Shown: positions 16,666 through 25,038 of the stretch, piece by piece
How the letters are laid out: each line of letters opens with the position of its first letter
How positions within the stretch are numbered: the stretch's first letter is position 1
Assembly: GCA_963849065.1 (NCBI GenBank)
Contig: CAWKFM010000005.1
Coordinates: 744,001 to 808,000 of the forward strand
DNA length: 64,000 bases
Direction: 5' to 3'
Origin: TOLSYN sp963849065
GTDB taxonomy: Bacteria > Acidobacteriota > Terriglobia > Terriglobales > Acidobacteriaceae
The notes under the pieces: model-generated
What the model was told of the DNA's origin: nothing
What the model saw: only the letters and a program-made list of their open reading frames with translations
The model's database searches: none
Position numbers and translations under genes: made by a program

Positions 16666-17381
16666 CGACATTGGCAACGGACGCCGGCCGAAGCATTCTG
16701 GTGGTGGACGACGAGCCGCAGATTACGCGCGTGCTGCGCACGGCCCTGGCGGGCCACGGTTACAACGTTCGCACCGCGGGCGACGGCGACGAAGCGCTGG
16801 AGGTGATGCGGGAGTGGACGCCGGATCTGGTCATCACCGATCTTTCCATGCCGAACATGGGCGGGCTGGAGTTGTGCCGCAGAATCCGCAGCAAGATGTC
16901 CGTGCCCATCATCGTGCTGTCGGTGCGCGGAGAGGAAAAGCCAAAGGTGGAGGCCCTGGATTGCGGTGCCGACGACTATGTGACCAAGCCATTCAACATG
17001 AATGAACTGGTGGCGCGGGTTCGCGCCGGGCTGCGGCGGGCGGCGCGTCCCGCACAGGAGGAGAGCGCGAGCAAGATCGAGGCCGGAGATTTTCATATCG
17101 ATCTGCAGACCCGGCTGGTGACCGTGCGCGGACGCGAGATACGGCTGACTCCGAAGGAATTTGACCTGCTCTGCTTCCTGGTGAAAAATCACGGCAAGGT
17201 GATGACTCATCACACTTTGCTGGCTGCGGTGTGGGGCTCCAACAGCACGCGGCAGCCGGAATACCTGCACGTCTTCATCAATCATCTGCGCAAGAAACTC
17301 GAACCGGAAGATGGCTCGGTGCGCTATATCGTGACCGAAAAGTGGGTGGGCTACCGCTTTGAACCGGGCGAAGTGAAATAG
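16662..17381 (+). CDS. kdpE: KdpE response regulator
   Basis: KdpE is an OmpR/PhoB-type transcription factor of 239 residues that activates kdpFABC when phosphorylated by KdpD. The receiver domain has VVDDEPQITRVLRTAL, phospho-acceptor Asp60 in LVITDLSMPN, and the lysine in DDYVTKPFNMNEL. The winged-helix domain has IRLTPKEFDLLCFLVKNHGK and ends YIVTEKWVGYRFEPGE. The start is the ATG at 16662, which overlaps the stop codon of the KdpD N-terminal half. The frame is open farther upstream but that would overlap the previous gene by 90 bp. Candidate binding sites are the 11-bp tandem repeats at 17470-17491 and 17896-17917, ahead of the two next transcription units. Confidence 0.93.
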   Translation: MTTLATDAGRSILVVDDEPQITRVLRTALAGHGYNVRTAGDGDEALEVMREWTPDLVITDLSMPNMGGLELCRRIRSKMSVPIIVLSVRGEEKPKVEALDCGADDYVTKPFNMNELVARVRAGLRRAARPAQEESASKIEAGDFHIDLQTRLVTVRGREIRLTPKEFDLLCFLVKNHGKVMTHHTLLAAVWGSNSTRQPEYLHVFINHLRKKLEPEDGSVRYIVTEKWVGYRFEPGEVK

Positions 17382-17469
17382 TCTGCAATCCCACGCATTG
17401 CGGCGTCGCGCCTTTCTTCCGATACCCTCCTTGTTCCCGTTTTTTCCTTATCTTTATCCACTGGTATTT

Positions 17470-17491
17470 AGGGAATATTAAGGAACTCTTT
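17470..17491 (+). promoter_or_regulatory. candidate KdpE operator (upstream copy)
   Basis: AGGGAATATTA is followed in phase by AGGAACTCTTT, giving two 11-bp units. The second is identical to a unit in front of kdpFABC and the first matches at about 7 of 11 positions. It lies 86 bp upstream of the small membrane gene at 17578. OmpR/PhoB-family regulators bind such 11-bp direct repeats. Confidence 0.5.
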
Positions 17492-17577
17492 ATTCATGCT
17501 TTAGGCCAGAGGGTATCCAATTCCAATTGAAAGACGGACGAGACGGGGATGATGGCTCGGATGTCTCGGAGGTGGGT

Positions 17578-17847
17578 ATGCTGATGCTGACGGCGATTCT
17601 CTCGATTTGCGCGGTGGGTGTTGCATTTCTGCTTCGATTTCTGTTTGCGCTTGAGTCCGATCTCGAGGTTCGGGGAAGACATTCGGCGCGCGTGGAGCGC
17701 ATCCGCACTGGCGGTGTTCCGGCCAGCATCGTCGCCGTGGAACCGCCTGCGCTCGTTCTGGTTCACTCCAATTCAGGCTTGACGCGGCGGGGTACGGTTG
17801 CCGCGGAAGGTCGCGCCTACCAGAACTCCCATATCAAAGAAGCGTAA
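17578..17847 (+). CDS. small single-pass membrane protein in the kdp cluster
   Basis: This is an 89-residue protein with one N-terminal membrane helix (MLMLTAILSICAVGVAFLLR) and a hydrophilic tail with no recognised domain. GGAGG at 17568-17572 sits 5 bp before this ATG, an unusually good ribosome binding site for the window, and supports the start over an upstream in-frame ATG at 17527. It lies between kdpE and the kdp structural genes, and the 11-bp repeat in front of it resembles that in front of kdpFABC. This suggests co-regulation with potassium transport. I do not recognise the family. Confidence 0.6.
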   Translation: MLMLTAILSICAVGVAFLLRFLFALESDLEVRGRHSARVERIRTGGVPASIVAVEPPALVLVHSNSGLTRRGTVAAEGRAYQNSHIKEA

Positions 17848-17895
17848 GATCTGAATCCCTGCCGAAGAGTTCCCTTTCTGAACGTGAGCACGTTT

Positions 17896-17917
17896 AGGAA
17901 CTTTTTAGGAACTCTTT
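17896..17917 (+). promoter_or_regulatory. candidate KdpE operator of kdpFABC
   Basis: Two 11-bp units, AGGAACTTTTT and AGGAACTCTTT, stand directly in tandem and differ at one position. A possible -10 element, CATAAT at 17935-17940, lies 17 bp farther on. The 11-bp period places both units on one DNA face, as for PhoB/KdpE-type operators. The same unit recurs at 17481-17491. Confidence 0.6.
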
Positions 17918-18002
17918 AGCGGGGATTTATAGCGCATAATGTTCAATCCTATAAGGGGGGAGCGGCTGGTTTGTATTGGCTGCTGCCGCCGGGAGTGTAA
18001 CC

Positions 18003-18089
18003 ATGCAGGATTTTGGATTTTTCGTGATCACAGTTGTTTTTTTCGCGCTGTCGATTGGCTACGTTCACTTTTGTGAACGCGTCCGCTAG
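18003..18089 (+). CDS. 28-residue membrane peptide preceding kdpF
   Basis: The ATG at 18003 opens a 28-codon frame ending in TAG at 18087-18089. It starts MQDFGFFVITVVFFALSIGY and has an almost wholly hydrophobic core, with a Cys-Glu-Arg end outside the membrane. It lies in the expected leader of the kdp operon, after the candidate operator and -10 element, and its stop is 4 bp before the kdpF start. GGGAG lies about 9 bp upstream. Similar tiny proteins ahead of kdpF occur in other bacteria, to my knowledge without an assigned function. It might stabilise the KdpFABC complex or act as a translated leader. It is too short for most gene finders. Confidence 0.65.
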   Translation: MQDFGFFVITVVFFALSIGYVHFCERVR

Positions 18090-18093
18090 GGGG

Positions 18094-18183
18094 ATGGAGA
18101 TGGAAGCAATCGTGATGCTGGCGGTGACCGCGCTGATGATGGTGTATCTGCTCTTCGCACTGCTGTATCCGGAGAAGTTCTGA
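18094..18183 (+). CDS. kdpF: KdpF small subunit of the potassium pump
   Basis: This is a 29-residue single-helix protein. It begins MEMEAIVMLAVTALMMVYLL and ends with an aromatic/acidic tail (PEKF), matching the KdpF pattern of one helix closed by an AL..P..F-type end. KdpF binds at the KdpA/KdpB interface and stabilises the complex. GGGGG at 18089-18093 directly precedes the ATG, an imperfect ribosome site, so translation may be coupled to the 28-residue gene just upstream. kdpA starts 1 bp after its stop. Confidence 0.8.
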   Translation: MEMEAIVMLAVTALMMVYLLFALLYPEKF

Positions 18184-18184
18184 T

Positions 18185-19984
18185 ATGACCATAAACGGAT
18201 GGTTGCAAATCGCTTTTTATCTGCTGCTGGTTCTGGCCGTCACCAAGCCGCTGGGCCTCTTCATGGCGCACGTGTTCAACCGCGAGAAGACGTTTCTGGA
18301 TCCGGTGTTGCGGCCGATCGAGAGACTGATCTACCGCACCACCGGCGTGGACGAAGAGCATGAGATGGCCTGGACCGAATACGCCGTGGCCATGCTTCTG
18401 TTCAGCGTGGTCTCCATGCTGCTGCTTTATCTGCTCCAGCGGGTGCAAGGATTCCTGCCGTTCAATCCGCAAAAGATGGGAGCGGTCAGTCCGCCGAGTC
18501 TGGCGTGGAACACGGCGGCATCGTTCACGACGAACACCAACTGGCAGGCCTATGCCGGTGAAGCCACGATGAGCTATCTGACCCAGATGGCCGGGCTGGC
18601 GTATCACAACTTCGTATCGGCGGCGACCGGCATTTCCCTGGCGATTGCGCTGATTCGCGGCGTGGCGCGGCGCGAGATGAAGACCATTGGAAACTTCTGG
18701 GTGGACCTGGTCCGCTGCTCGTTGTGGGTGCTGCTGCCGTTCTGCATCGTCGGTTCGCTGGTGCTGGTGTCGCAGGGAGTGGTGCAGAACCTGAAGCCGT
18801 ACGACACGGTGAAGATCGTGGAGCCGCAGCAGGTGCCGCATCTGGGCGCCGACGGCAAACCGGCCGTTGGAGCCGATGGCAAGCCGGTGATGGACACGGT
18901 GACCGAGCAGGCGATCGCGCAAGGGCCAATCGCGTCGCAGGAATTCATCAAGGAATTTGGGACCAACGGCGGCGGCTTTCTCAACGCCAACAGCGCTCAT
19001 CCGTTTGAGAACCCAACGCCTCTGTCGAACCTGATCGAGATGCTGTGCATCTTTGCCCTTGGCGCCGGGCTTGTGTACACACTTGGGTATATGACCGGCT
19101 CACTGCGGCATGGCTGGGCGGTGTGGGGCGCGATGGCAGTGCTCTTCCTGGCAGGCGTGACGGTTTGCTATTGGGCGGAGGCGCAGGGCAATCCGCTGCT
19201 GAAGGGAGTGGATCAGCACGCCAGCACGATGCAGACGGGCGGCAACATGGAAGGCAAGGAGGTGCGCTTCGGTATTGCGAATTCCGCGCTCTGGGCCACG
19301 GTGACGACGGACACCAGTTGCGGCGCGGTCAACAGCATGCACGACTCCTACACCCCGCTGGGCGGAATGATTCCGCTGATCAATATTTCGCTGGGCGAGG
19401 TCATCTTCGGCGGTGTTGGTTCAGGACTGTACGGCATGGTGGTGTTTGTGATTCTCACCGTGTTCATTGCCGGGTTGATGGTAGGACGAACGCCGGAGTA
19501 TCTGGGAAAGAAAATCGAGTCTTACGAAGTGAAGATGGCGATGCTGTTTGCGCTCATCTTCCCCATGATTATTCTGGTACTGACAGCGATTTCGAGCATA
19601 AAACCGTTCGGCACCTCGTCCATCTCCAATCCCGGACCGCACGGGCTTTCGCAGATGCTATACGCGTTTGTAGAGGCCGCTGGAAACAACGGATCGGCCT
19701 TCGGCGGGCTCAACGCCAACACGACCTGGTACAACATTGCGCTTGGCTTTTCGATGCTGGGCGGACGCTTCCTGATGAAGGTTCCGATGCTGGCGATTGC
19801 CGGCAGCCTGGCTAAGAAGAAATACGTTCCACCGTCGGTGGGCACGTTCCCGGTGACCACACCGCTGTTCAGCGTTCTGCTGATCGGCGTGATTATCATT
19901 CTCGGCGCACTGACGTTTTTCCCTGCGCTCAGTCTCGGGCCAATTCTAGAGCACCTGATGATGGGTGCTGGAAAGACCTTCTGA
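18185..19984 (+). CDS. kdpA: KdpA potassium-binding and translocating subunit
   Basis: KdpA is the channel-like, superfamily-of-K-transporters subunit of the KdpFABC ATPase. The protein has 599 residues, against about 557 in Escherichia coli. About ten membrane segments are visible. Filter-like loops include ASFTTNTNWQAYAGE, FGTNGGGFLNANSAHPFENP, DTSCGAVNSMHDSYTPLGG and AAGNNGSAFGGLNANT. The extra length includes a periplasmic loop at about residues 219-240 with an internal repeat, GADGKPAVGADGKPV. The ATG at 18185 follows kdpF directly, and kdpB begins 7 bp after the stop. Confidence 0.96.
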   Translation: MTINGWLQIAFYLLLVLAVTKPLGLFMAHVFNREKTFLDPVLRPIERLIYRTTGVDEEHEMAWTEYAVAMLLFSVVSMLLLYLLQRVQGFLPFNPQKMGAVSPPSLAWNTAASFTTNTNWQAYAGEATMSYLTQMAGLAYHNFVSAATGISLAIALIRGVARREMKTIGNFWVDLVRCSLWVLLPFCIVGSLVLVSQGVVQNLKPYDTVKIVEPQQVPHLGADGKPAVGADGKPVMDTVTEQAIAQGPIASQEFIKEFGTNGGGFLNANSAHPFENPTPLSNLIEMLCIFALGAGLVYTLGYMTGSLRHGWAVWGAMAVLFLAGVTVCYWAEAQGNPLLKGVDQHASTMQTGGNMEGKEVRFGIANSALWATVTTDTSCGAVNSMHDSYTPLGGMIPLINISLGEVIFGGVGSGLYGMVVFVILTVFIAGLMVGRTPEYLGKKIESYEVKMAMLFALIFPMIILVLTAISSIKPFGTSSISNPGPHGLSQMLYAFVEAAGNNGSAFGGLNANTTWYNIALGFSMLGGRFLMKVPMLAIAGSLAKKKYVPPSVGTFPVTTPLFSVLLIGVIIILGALTFFPALSLGPILEHLMMGAGKTF

Positions 19985-19991
19985 GGAATTC

Positions 19992-22031
19992 ATGTCGAGC
20001 ACATCGAAAAGCCGCAAGTCTATCTGGGATCCGACCATTGTCCGCGGCGCGGCCATTGGTTCCGTGCTCAAACTCCACCCACGCAAGATGATGGGCAATC
20101 CCGTCATGTTCGTGGTGGAGGTGGGCAGCGTGATCACCACCATCCTGCTGATCCTGCGCCCGCACGAATCGTTCAAGTTCAACCTGCAGATTACGCTGTG
20201 GCTGTGGTTCACCGTGATGTTTGCCAACTTTGCCGAAGCCATGGCCGAGGGGCGCGGCAAGGCGCAGGCGGACACGCTGCGCAAGGCACGCTCGGAGACC
20301 GTTGCCAATCGCCTGAAGGCCGATGGGACGCTGGAGCAGATTGCCAGCTCCGCGCTGCGCGCGCAGGACGTGGTGGTGGTTACGGCTGGAGAGTTTATCC
20401 CCGGCGACGGCAAGATCATCGACGGCATTGCGTCGGTGGACGAGTCTGCCATTACCGGTGAATCGGCTCCGGTGATTCGCGAATCGGGCGGCGACCGTTC
20501 GGCGGTGACCGGCGGCACGCGCGTTTTGTCCGATCAAATTAAGGTGAAGATCACCTCCAACCCCGGCGAGACGTTCCTCGACCGCATGATTGCCCTGGTG
20601 GAAGGTGCCGAACGAAAGAAGACGCCGAACGAGATCGCGCTGAACATTCTGCTGGCGGGACTCACCATCGTCTTTCTGCTGGCGGTGGTCACGCTGCAGC
20701 CGTTTGCCATGTATTCGGGCGCGCCGCAAACCGTGTTTGTGCTGGTTTCGCTGCTGGTCTGTTTGATTCCGACAACGATTGGCGGACTGCTTTCGGCCAT
20801 TGGCATCGCGGGCATGGACAGGCTGGTGCAGCACAACGTGCTCGCCATGTCCGGCCGCGCGGTAGAAGCTGCGGGCGACGTGAATACGCTGCTGCTCGAT
20901 AAGACCGGCACCATCACGCTGGGCAATCGCCAGGCTTCGCGCTTTGTGCCTGCTCCGGGAGTAACGGAAGCGGAGCTGGCCGATGCGGCGCAGCTTTCCT
21001 CGCTGGCCGACGAGACACCGGAAGGACGCTCGATCGTAGTGCTGGCGAAGGAAAAGTACAACCTCCGCGGACGCGATTTGCAGGAGCATCATGCCGAGTT
21101 TGTGCCCTTCACGGCGCAGACCAGGATGTCCGGCGTGAACCTGAACGGCTTCCAGATTCGCAAGGGTTCGGTGGACGCCATCGAGCGGTATGTGCAGGAG
21201 AACGAGGGCACGTTTCCCCCCGAGGTGCGGGAGTTGGTGGATTCGATTGCCCGTGCCGGCAGCACACCGCTGGTGGTGGCGGAGCGGCAGCGCGGCGCGC
21301 TGGGCGTGATCGAGCTGAAGGACATCGTCAAGGGCGGCATGCGCGACCGTTTTGACCAGCTGCGGGCGATGGGGATTCGCACGGTGATGATTACCGGCGA
21401 CAATCCGTTGACCGCGGCGGCGATTGCGCGGGAGGCCGGCGTGGACGATTTTCTTGCGCAGGCAACGCCCAAGGACAAGATGGACCTCATCCGCAGGGAG
21501 CAGGCCGACGGCAAGCTGGTGGCGATGACCGGCGACGGCACCAACGACGCACCCGCGCTGGCACAGGCCGATGTGGGCGTGGCGATGAACTCCGGCACCC
21601 AGGCGGCGAAAGAGGCCGGCAACATGGTCGATCTCGATTCGAACCCGACCAAGCTGATCGAGATTGTGGGCATCGGCAAGCAACTGCTGATGACGCGCGG
21701 CGCGCTGACGACGTTTTCGATTGCCAACGACGTTGCCAAATACTTCGCGATCATCCCCGCGATGTTTGCCGTGGCCTTCCCGGTGCTGAATACGCTGAAC
21801 ATCATGCACCTGAAAAACCCGCAGTCGGCGGTGCTTTCGGCGGTCATCTTCAACGCGATCATCATCATCATGCTGATCCCGCTGGCGCTGAAGGGCATCA
21901 CCTACCGTCCGATGGGGGCTGCGGCGCTGCTGCGGCGCAACCTGCTGATCTACGGCGTGGGCGGAATTATTGCGCCCTTTATCGGCATCAAGCTGATCGA
22001 TATTTTGATTACCAGCATTGGGCTGGCGTAG
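19992..22031 (+). CDS. kdpB: KdpB catalytic P-type ATPase subunit
   Basis: KdpB hydrolyses ATP to energise high-affinity potassium uptake. The protein has 679 residues from the ATG at 19992, which is preceded by GAGG; a start at 19965 would overlap kdpA. Visible P-type motifs are the actuator loop DESAITGESAPVIRESGG, the phosphorylation site LLLDKTGTITLGNR with Asp303, FTAQTRMSGVNLNG and KGSVDA in the nucleotide domain, MITGDNPLTAAAIAREAGVD, and the hinge MTGDGTNDAPALAQADVG. Membrane segments fit the seven-helix KdpB pattern. It sits between kdpA and kdpC in the usual order. Confidence 0.97.
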   Translation: MSSTSKSRKSIWDPTIVRGAAIGSVLKLHPRKMMGNPVMFVVEVGSVITTILLILRPHESFKFNLQITLWLWFTVMFANFAEAMAEGRGKAQADTLRKARSETVANRLKADGTLEQIASSALRAQDVVVVTAGEFIPGDGKIIDGIASVDESAITGESAPVIRESGGDRSAVTGGTRVLSDQIKVKITSNPGETFLDRMIALVEGAERKKTPNEIALNILLAGLTIVFLLAVVTLQPFAMYSGAPQTVFVLVSLLVCLIPTTIGGLLSAIGIAGMDRLVQHNVLAMSGRAVEAAGDVNTLLLDKTGTITLGNRQASRFVPAPGVTEAELADAAQLSSLADETPEGRSIVVLAKEKYNLRGRDLQEHHAEFVPFTAQTRMSGVNLNGFQIRKGSVDAIERYVQENEGTFPPEVRELVDSIARAGSTPLVVAERQRGALGVIELKDIVKGGMRDRFDQLRAMGIRTVMITGDNPLTAAAIAREAGVDDFLAQATPKDKMDLIRREQADGKLVAMTGDGTNDAPALAQADVGVAMNSGTQAAKEAGNMVDLDSNPTKLIEIVGIGKQLLMTRGALTTFSIANDVAKYFAIIPAMFAVAFPVLNTLNIMHLKNPQSAVLSAVIFNAIIIIMLIPLALKGITYRPMGAAALLRRNLLIYGVGGIIAPFIGIKLIDILITSIGLA

Positions 22032-22046
22032 GGCGGAGGCTGACCG

Positions 22047-22637
22047 ATGAAACGGAATCTAATTACCGCGATTTTGATGACCGTAGTGACCACCATTCTG
22101 CTGGGGCTGGTCTATCCGATGGTGGTGACCGGGCTGGCGCAGCTGATGTTTCCAGACAAGGCGAACGGACAGCTGATCGTCCGCGACGGCAAGGTAATCG
22201 GCTCGCGGATTATTGCGCAGCCCTTTACCGGCGCGGGATACTTTCATCCGCGCGGATCGGCCGCGGGCAGCAATGGCTATGACGCGGCAAACTCCGGCGC
22301 CACCAATCTGGGGCCGACAAACCGTGCTCTGATCGACCGCGTGAAGGCGGACGTGGCCACGGCCAACAGCGAGAATCCCGGCAAGGCGGTTCCGGCCGAT
22401 TACGTGACTACGTCGGGCTCCGGACTGGACCCGGATATCACGCCGGCCAATGCCGAGTTCCAGGCGCCGCGGGTTGCCAAAGAGCGCGGCGTCAGCCAAG
22501 AACAGTTGCTGGATCTGGTGCATCAGCACACCCAGGAGCGCGAGTTTGGGTTGCTGGGAGAAGCCCGGGTCAACGTGCTGGAGTTGAACCTCGACCTCGA
22601 TTCGAAATATCCGCCGCAGAAACGTGCATCGCGGTAA
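22047..22637 (+). CDS. kdpC: KdpC subunit of the potassium pump
   Basis: KdpC is the single-span subunit needed for assembly and for raising ATP affinity. It has 196 residues, with an N-terminal helix (ITAILMTVVTTILLGLVYPM) and a periplasmic domain containing SRIIAQPFTGAGYFHPRGSA and DYVTTSGSGLDPDITPANAE followed by RVAKERGVSQEQLLDLV, all hallmarks of the family. It is the last gene of the kdp run. A hairpin with a T-run follows 26 bp after the stop. Confidence 0.96.
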   Translation: MKRNLITAILMTVVTTILLGLVYPMVVTGLAQLMFPDKANGQLIVRDGKVIGSRIIAQPFTGAGYFHPRGSAAGSNGYDAANSGATNLGPTNRALIDRVKADVATANSENPGKAVPADYVTTSGSGLDPDITPANAEFQAPRVAKERGVSQEQLLDLVHQHTQEREFGLLGEARVNVLELNLDLDSKYPPQKRASR

Positions 22638-22663
22638 CGGCTCGGGAGAAGCGGTATTCATGA

Positions 22664-22690
22664 AATGGCCTCGCAAGGGGCCATTGGTTT
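22664..22690 (+). terminator. intrinsic terminator of the kdp operon
   Basis: AATGGCC (22664-22670) pairs with GGCCATT (22679-22685) around an 8-base loop and is followed by GGTTTTG. It lies 27 bp after the kdpC stop codon. Confidence 0.65.
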
Positions 22691-22720
22691 TGCGCGATTG
22701 AACGTTTTGCGCGATTGAAC
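22687..22720 (+). repeat. perfect 17-bp tandem duplication
   Basis: GTTTTGCGCGATTGAAC occurs twice head to tail (22687-22703 and 22704-22720) with no mismatch. It starts in the T-run of the kdp terminator and ends 20 bp before the DUF2252 gene. Confidence 0.85.
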
Positions 22721-22739
22721 AAAGGCCTGCCCTGGGTGT

Positions 22740-24131
22740 ATGTTCAGCGCTGCCATGACGAATCCTCCGGTTGCATACATTGGCCTCCCCGAAGAAAGGC
22801 GCGCCGCGGGCCAGGCGCGCCGCAAGCAAATCAAGCGGCAGCATCACGGCGGGTGGGACGCGAAGCTGCGCCATGCGCTGAAGCATAATCCGCTGAAGCT
22901 GCTGGAAGAAAGCATGCGGGGACGGGTTCCGGCGCTGGTCCCGCTGAAGTACCAGCGCATGCTGGCGTCGCCTTTCGGCTTCTTCCGCGGAGCCGTGCCG
23001 ATGATGGCGGCGGACCTTGCGCTGCTGCCCAATACCGGGATTGTGAGCCAGATTTGCGGCGATGCTCATGTGCGCAACCTGGGAGCGTTTGCCGCGCCGG
23101 ATGGACGGCTGGTCTTCGATATCAACGACTTTGACGAGACGACGCGCGGTCCGTTCGAGTGGGACTTGAAGCGGCTGGTAACCAGCCTGGTGCTGGCGGG
23201 CCGGGAGGCGGGCGCAAAGGACGGCTGCGTCGAGGGAGCCGTGCTGGCATGCGTGGCGCGATATCAGAAATACGTGCACATGTTCGCCGCACTGCCGGTG
23301 CTGGAACTGGCGCGCTATCAGGTCCACCGCTTGATGAAGGTGGCTCCGCTGTGCGACGTGCTGAGTAAGGCGGAGCGGGCGACTCCGGCGCATTCCTTGC
23401 AGACCCTCACCGTTCCCGGGGAAAAAGGCGCAGGCCGGATCTTCCGCGAAAACAGGCCATTGCTGTACCGGATTGGCGGTGTAGAGCGGCGGCAGGTGCT
23501 GGCTGCGCTGAGCGAATACCGCGATGCGCTATTGCCTGAGCGCCGCCACATCCTGGAGCAGTTCCGGCCCATCGACGTGTGCTTCAAGGTGGTGGGCACC
23601 GGCAGTGTGGGGACCCGCGATTACTGCATTTACATGGAAGGCAATGGAGCGGGCGACCCGCTGTTTCTGCAGATCAAGGAAGAGGTTGGCTCGGCCTACC
23701 GGCCGTATCTGGGCAACGATGCGCAGGCGGCGCACTGGGGACGGCTGGTGGCGGAAGGACAGCGTGCGATGCAGCTGCTCTCCGATCCTCTGCTGGGATG
23801 GACGACCATTGCCAATCGCTGCTACGTGGTGCGGCAGCTGAACGACCACAAGGCTTCGATTGACATGGGAGTGTTGACGGGACCGGGACTCACGGCCTAC
23901 GCCGAGATTTGCGGCGAACTGCTGGCCCGCGGGCACTCGCGCTCCGGCGATGTGCAGATGATTGCGGGATACATAGGAAAGGGAGAGAGTCTGGCCGGGG
24001 CGCTGCTGAACTTTGCCATGGCCTATGCCGGCCAAACGGAGGCGGACTGGGAGTTGCTATGCAAATCGAAACATGCGCGTCATGGTACGGCTTGCGGGAA
24101 AGCTGCGGAAAAGGCGAAGCAAGGTGGTTAG
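22740..24131 (+). CDS. DUF2252 family protein
   Basis: This 463-residue cytoplasmic protein matches the DUF2252 family. Family marks are KYQRMLASPFGFFRGAVPMM, ICGDAHVRNLGAF, FDINDFDETTRGPFEWDLKR and the later KVVGTGSVGTRDYC and LFLQIKEEVGS. The HGD/GDAH..N and D.NDFD.T elements resemble a kinase-like or phosphotransferase fold, so an aminoglycoside-phosphotransferase-like activity has been suggested for the family, but no reaction is established that I know of. Two starts are possible, ATG at 22740 or at 22755. It stands between the kdp terminator and a convergent gene (ric), and I see no partner gene. Confidence 0.85.
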   Translation: MFSAAMTNPPVAYIGLPEERRAAGQARRKQIKRQHHGGWDAKLRHALKHNPLKLLEESMRGRVPALVPLKYQRMLASPFGFFRGAVPMMAADLALLPNTGIVSQICGDAHVRNLGAFAAPDGRLVFDINDFDETTRGPFEWDLKRLVTSLVLAGREAGAKDGCVEGAVLACVARYQKYVHMFAALPVLELARYQVHRLMKVAPLCDVLSKAERATPAHSLQTLTVPGEKGAGRIFRENRPLLYRIGGVERRQVLAALSEYRDALLPERRHILEQFRPIDVCFKVVGTGSVGTRDYCIYMEGNGAGDPLFLQIKEEVGSAYRPYLGNDAQAAHWGRLVAEGQRAMQLLSDPLLGWTTIANRCYVVRQLNDHKASIDMGVLTGPGLTAYAEICGELLARGHSRSGDVQMIAGYIGKGESLAGALLNFAMAYAGQTEADWELLCKSKHARHGTACGKAAEKAKQGG

Positions 24132-24145
24132 CTCGAGGGGCGTCG

Positions 24146-24171
24146 CGGCTCCTCCTGCGATGGAGGAGCCG
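24146..24171. terminator. bidirectional hairpin between DUF2252 gene and ric
   Basis: CGGCTCCTCC and GGAGGAGCCG form a perfect 10-bp stem around TGCGAT, 14 bp after the DUF2252 stop and 18 bp from the convergent ric stop. No long T-run is present on either strand. Confidence 0.65.
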
Positions 24172-24189
24172 AAGCGAAGGTTGGCGGGA

Positions 24190-24903
24190 TCAGCGGGCTT
24201 CCAGGGCAATGGCGCGCGGGAACAGGATGTTGTTTTCGAGATGAATGTGCTGGTGCAGGTCCTGCTCGAATTCCTTGAGGCCTGTGTACCATGCGTGGTA
24301 GGTGGAGCAGGCATCCTGCGGCGGAGTGTAGTGGCCGCTGAGCTGCCGGATCTCCGCCAGGAGTTCGCCTGCGCCGTCGTGCTCCTGGGTCATCATGCGA
24401 ATGGGGTTGGTGATGGTTCCAAAGCAGCTCTGCGGTTTTGCGCCGCGGCCGGCAACGGAATGTTCGAGATTGACGATGTAGGGGAACAGAACCATCTCTT
24501 CCTTCGCCAGATGCTGCGTCAGCTCCTGATCCAGTTTCTGCTGCGCGGAATGAATCTCGATCAGCTCGGGGTGGTTGGGTCCATGCTTGGCCACAACTTT
24601 TTGCGCGAGAGCGTCCAGGCGCGGAAGCTCCTTCTTCACATATTCATGGTGCTGCGCGAGGATGTGGTAGACCAGCTCTTCGAGCGAGGCCTTGTTCCAG
24701 TCGGTCTGCTCCGGGGCGGGTTGTGAGGCGGCGTTGGCGAGAGCGGCGAGCACGGCGCCGACTTCGACATCCTGCTCGTTGCAGGCAACGGCGAGGGGCT
24801 TTTGGCCGCCGCAGCAGTAGTCGATTCCGAACTGCTCGAATACGCGCATGGAAGATGGTTGGCTCAGGGCAATCTCACGGACGGTTTCAGTGATGGTGGG
24901 CAT
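24190..24903 (-). CDS. ric: iron-sulfur cluster repair di-iron protein (Ric/YtfE/ScdA)
   Basis: This 237-residue protein of the RIC family repairs iron-sulfur clusters damaged by nitric oxide or peroxide. The N-terminal ScdA domain has FEQFGIDYCCGGQKPLAVAC with the characteristic Cys pair. The hemerythrin-like domain carries the iron-ligating His/Glu set in LVYHILAQHHEYVKKELPRL, HLAKEEMVLFPYI, RMMTQEHDGAGELL and HQHIHLENNILFPRAI. The start chosen is ATG at 24903 (MPTITETV), with AAGGAG in front of it on the minus strand; a start at 24924 would place the ribosome site inside the gene. It is divergent from a Crp/Fnr-family regulator, which may control it. Confidence 0.92.
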   Translation of the reverse strand: MPTITETVREIALSQPSSMRVFEQFGIDYCCGGQKPLAVACNEQDVEVGAVLAALANAASQPAPEQTDWNKASLEELVYHILAQHHEYVKKELPRLDALAQKVVAKHGPNHPELIEIHSAQQKLDQELTQHLAKEEMVLFPYIVNLEHSVAGRGAKPQSCFGTITNPIRMMTQEHDGAGELLAEIRQLSGHYTPPQDACSTYHAWYTGLKEFEQDLHQHIHLENNILFPRAIALEAR

Positions 24904-25038
24904 GGGTGGCTCCTTGAGTCTCAAGATAACGGAGCGGGGCAGCCACGGCAGCGACCAAAGTCACATGCGGGGAACACATTACAATTGTCTCCGTGACCGC
25001 CGGCGCAAAGTCGTTCGCCGGAGGCGTGATTGCGAGGG

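Noticed and set aside
17382..18002. c-di-AMP (ydaO-type) riboswitch ahead of the kdp genes
   Set aside because: Such riboswitches often precede potassium transport genes, but I found neither the length nor the conserved core between the candidate promoter and the first gene.
19929..21809. A 626-codon frame antisense to kdpB
   Set aside because: It is His/Arg/Gln-rich without motifs or a ribosome site, and kdpB on the other strand carries all P-type ATPase motifs.
24913..24925. FNR-type binding site between ric and the Crp-family gene
   Set aside because: CTTGAGTCTCAAG is nearly palindromic, but the half-sites are 3 bp apart instead of the 6 bp between TTGA and TCAA in an FNR box, and it overlaps the ric ribosome site.
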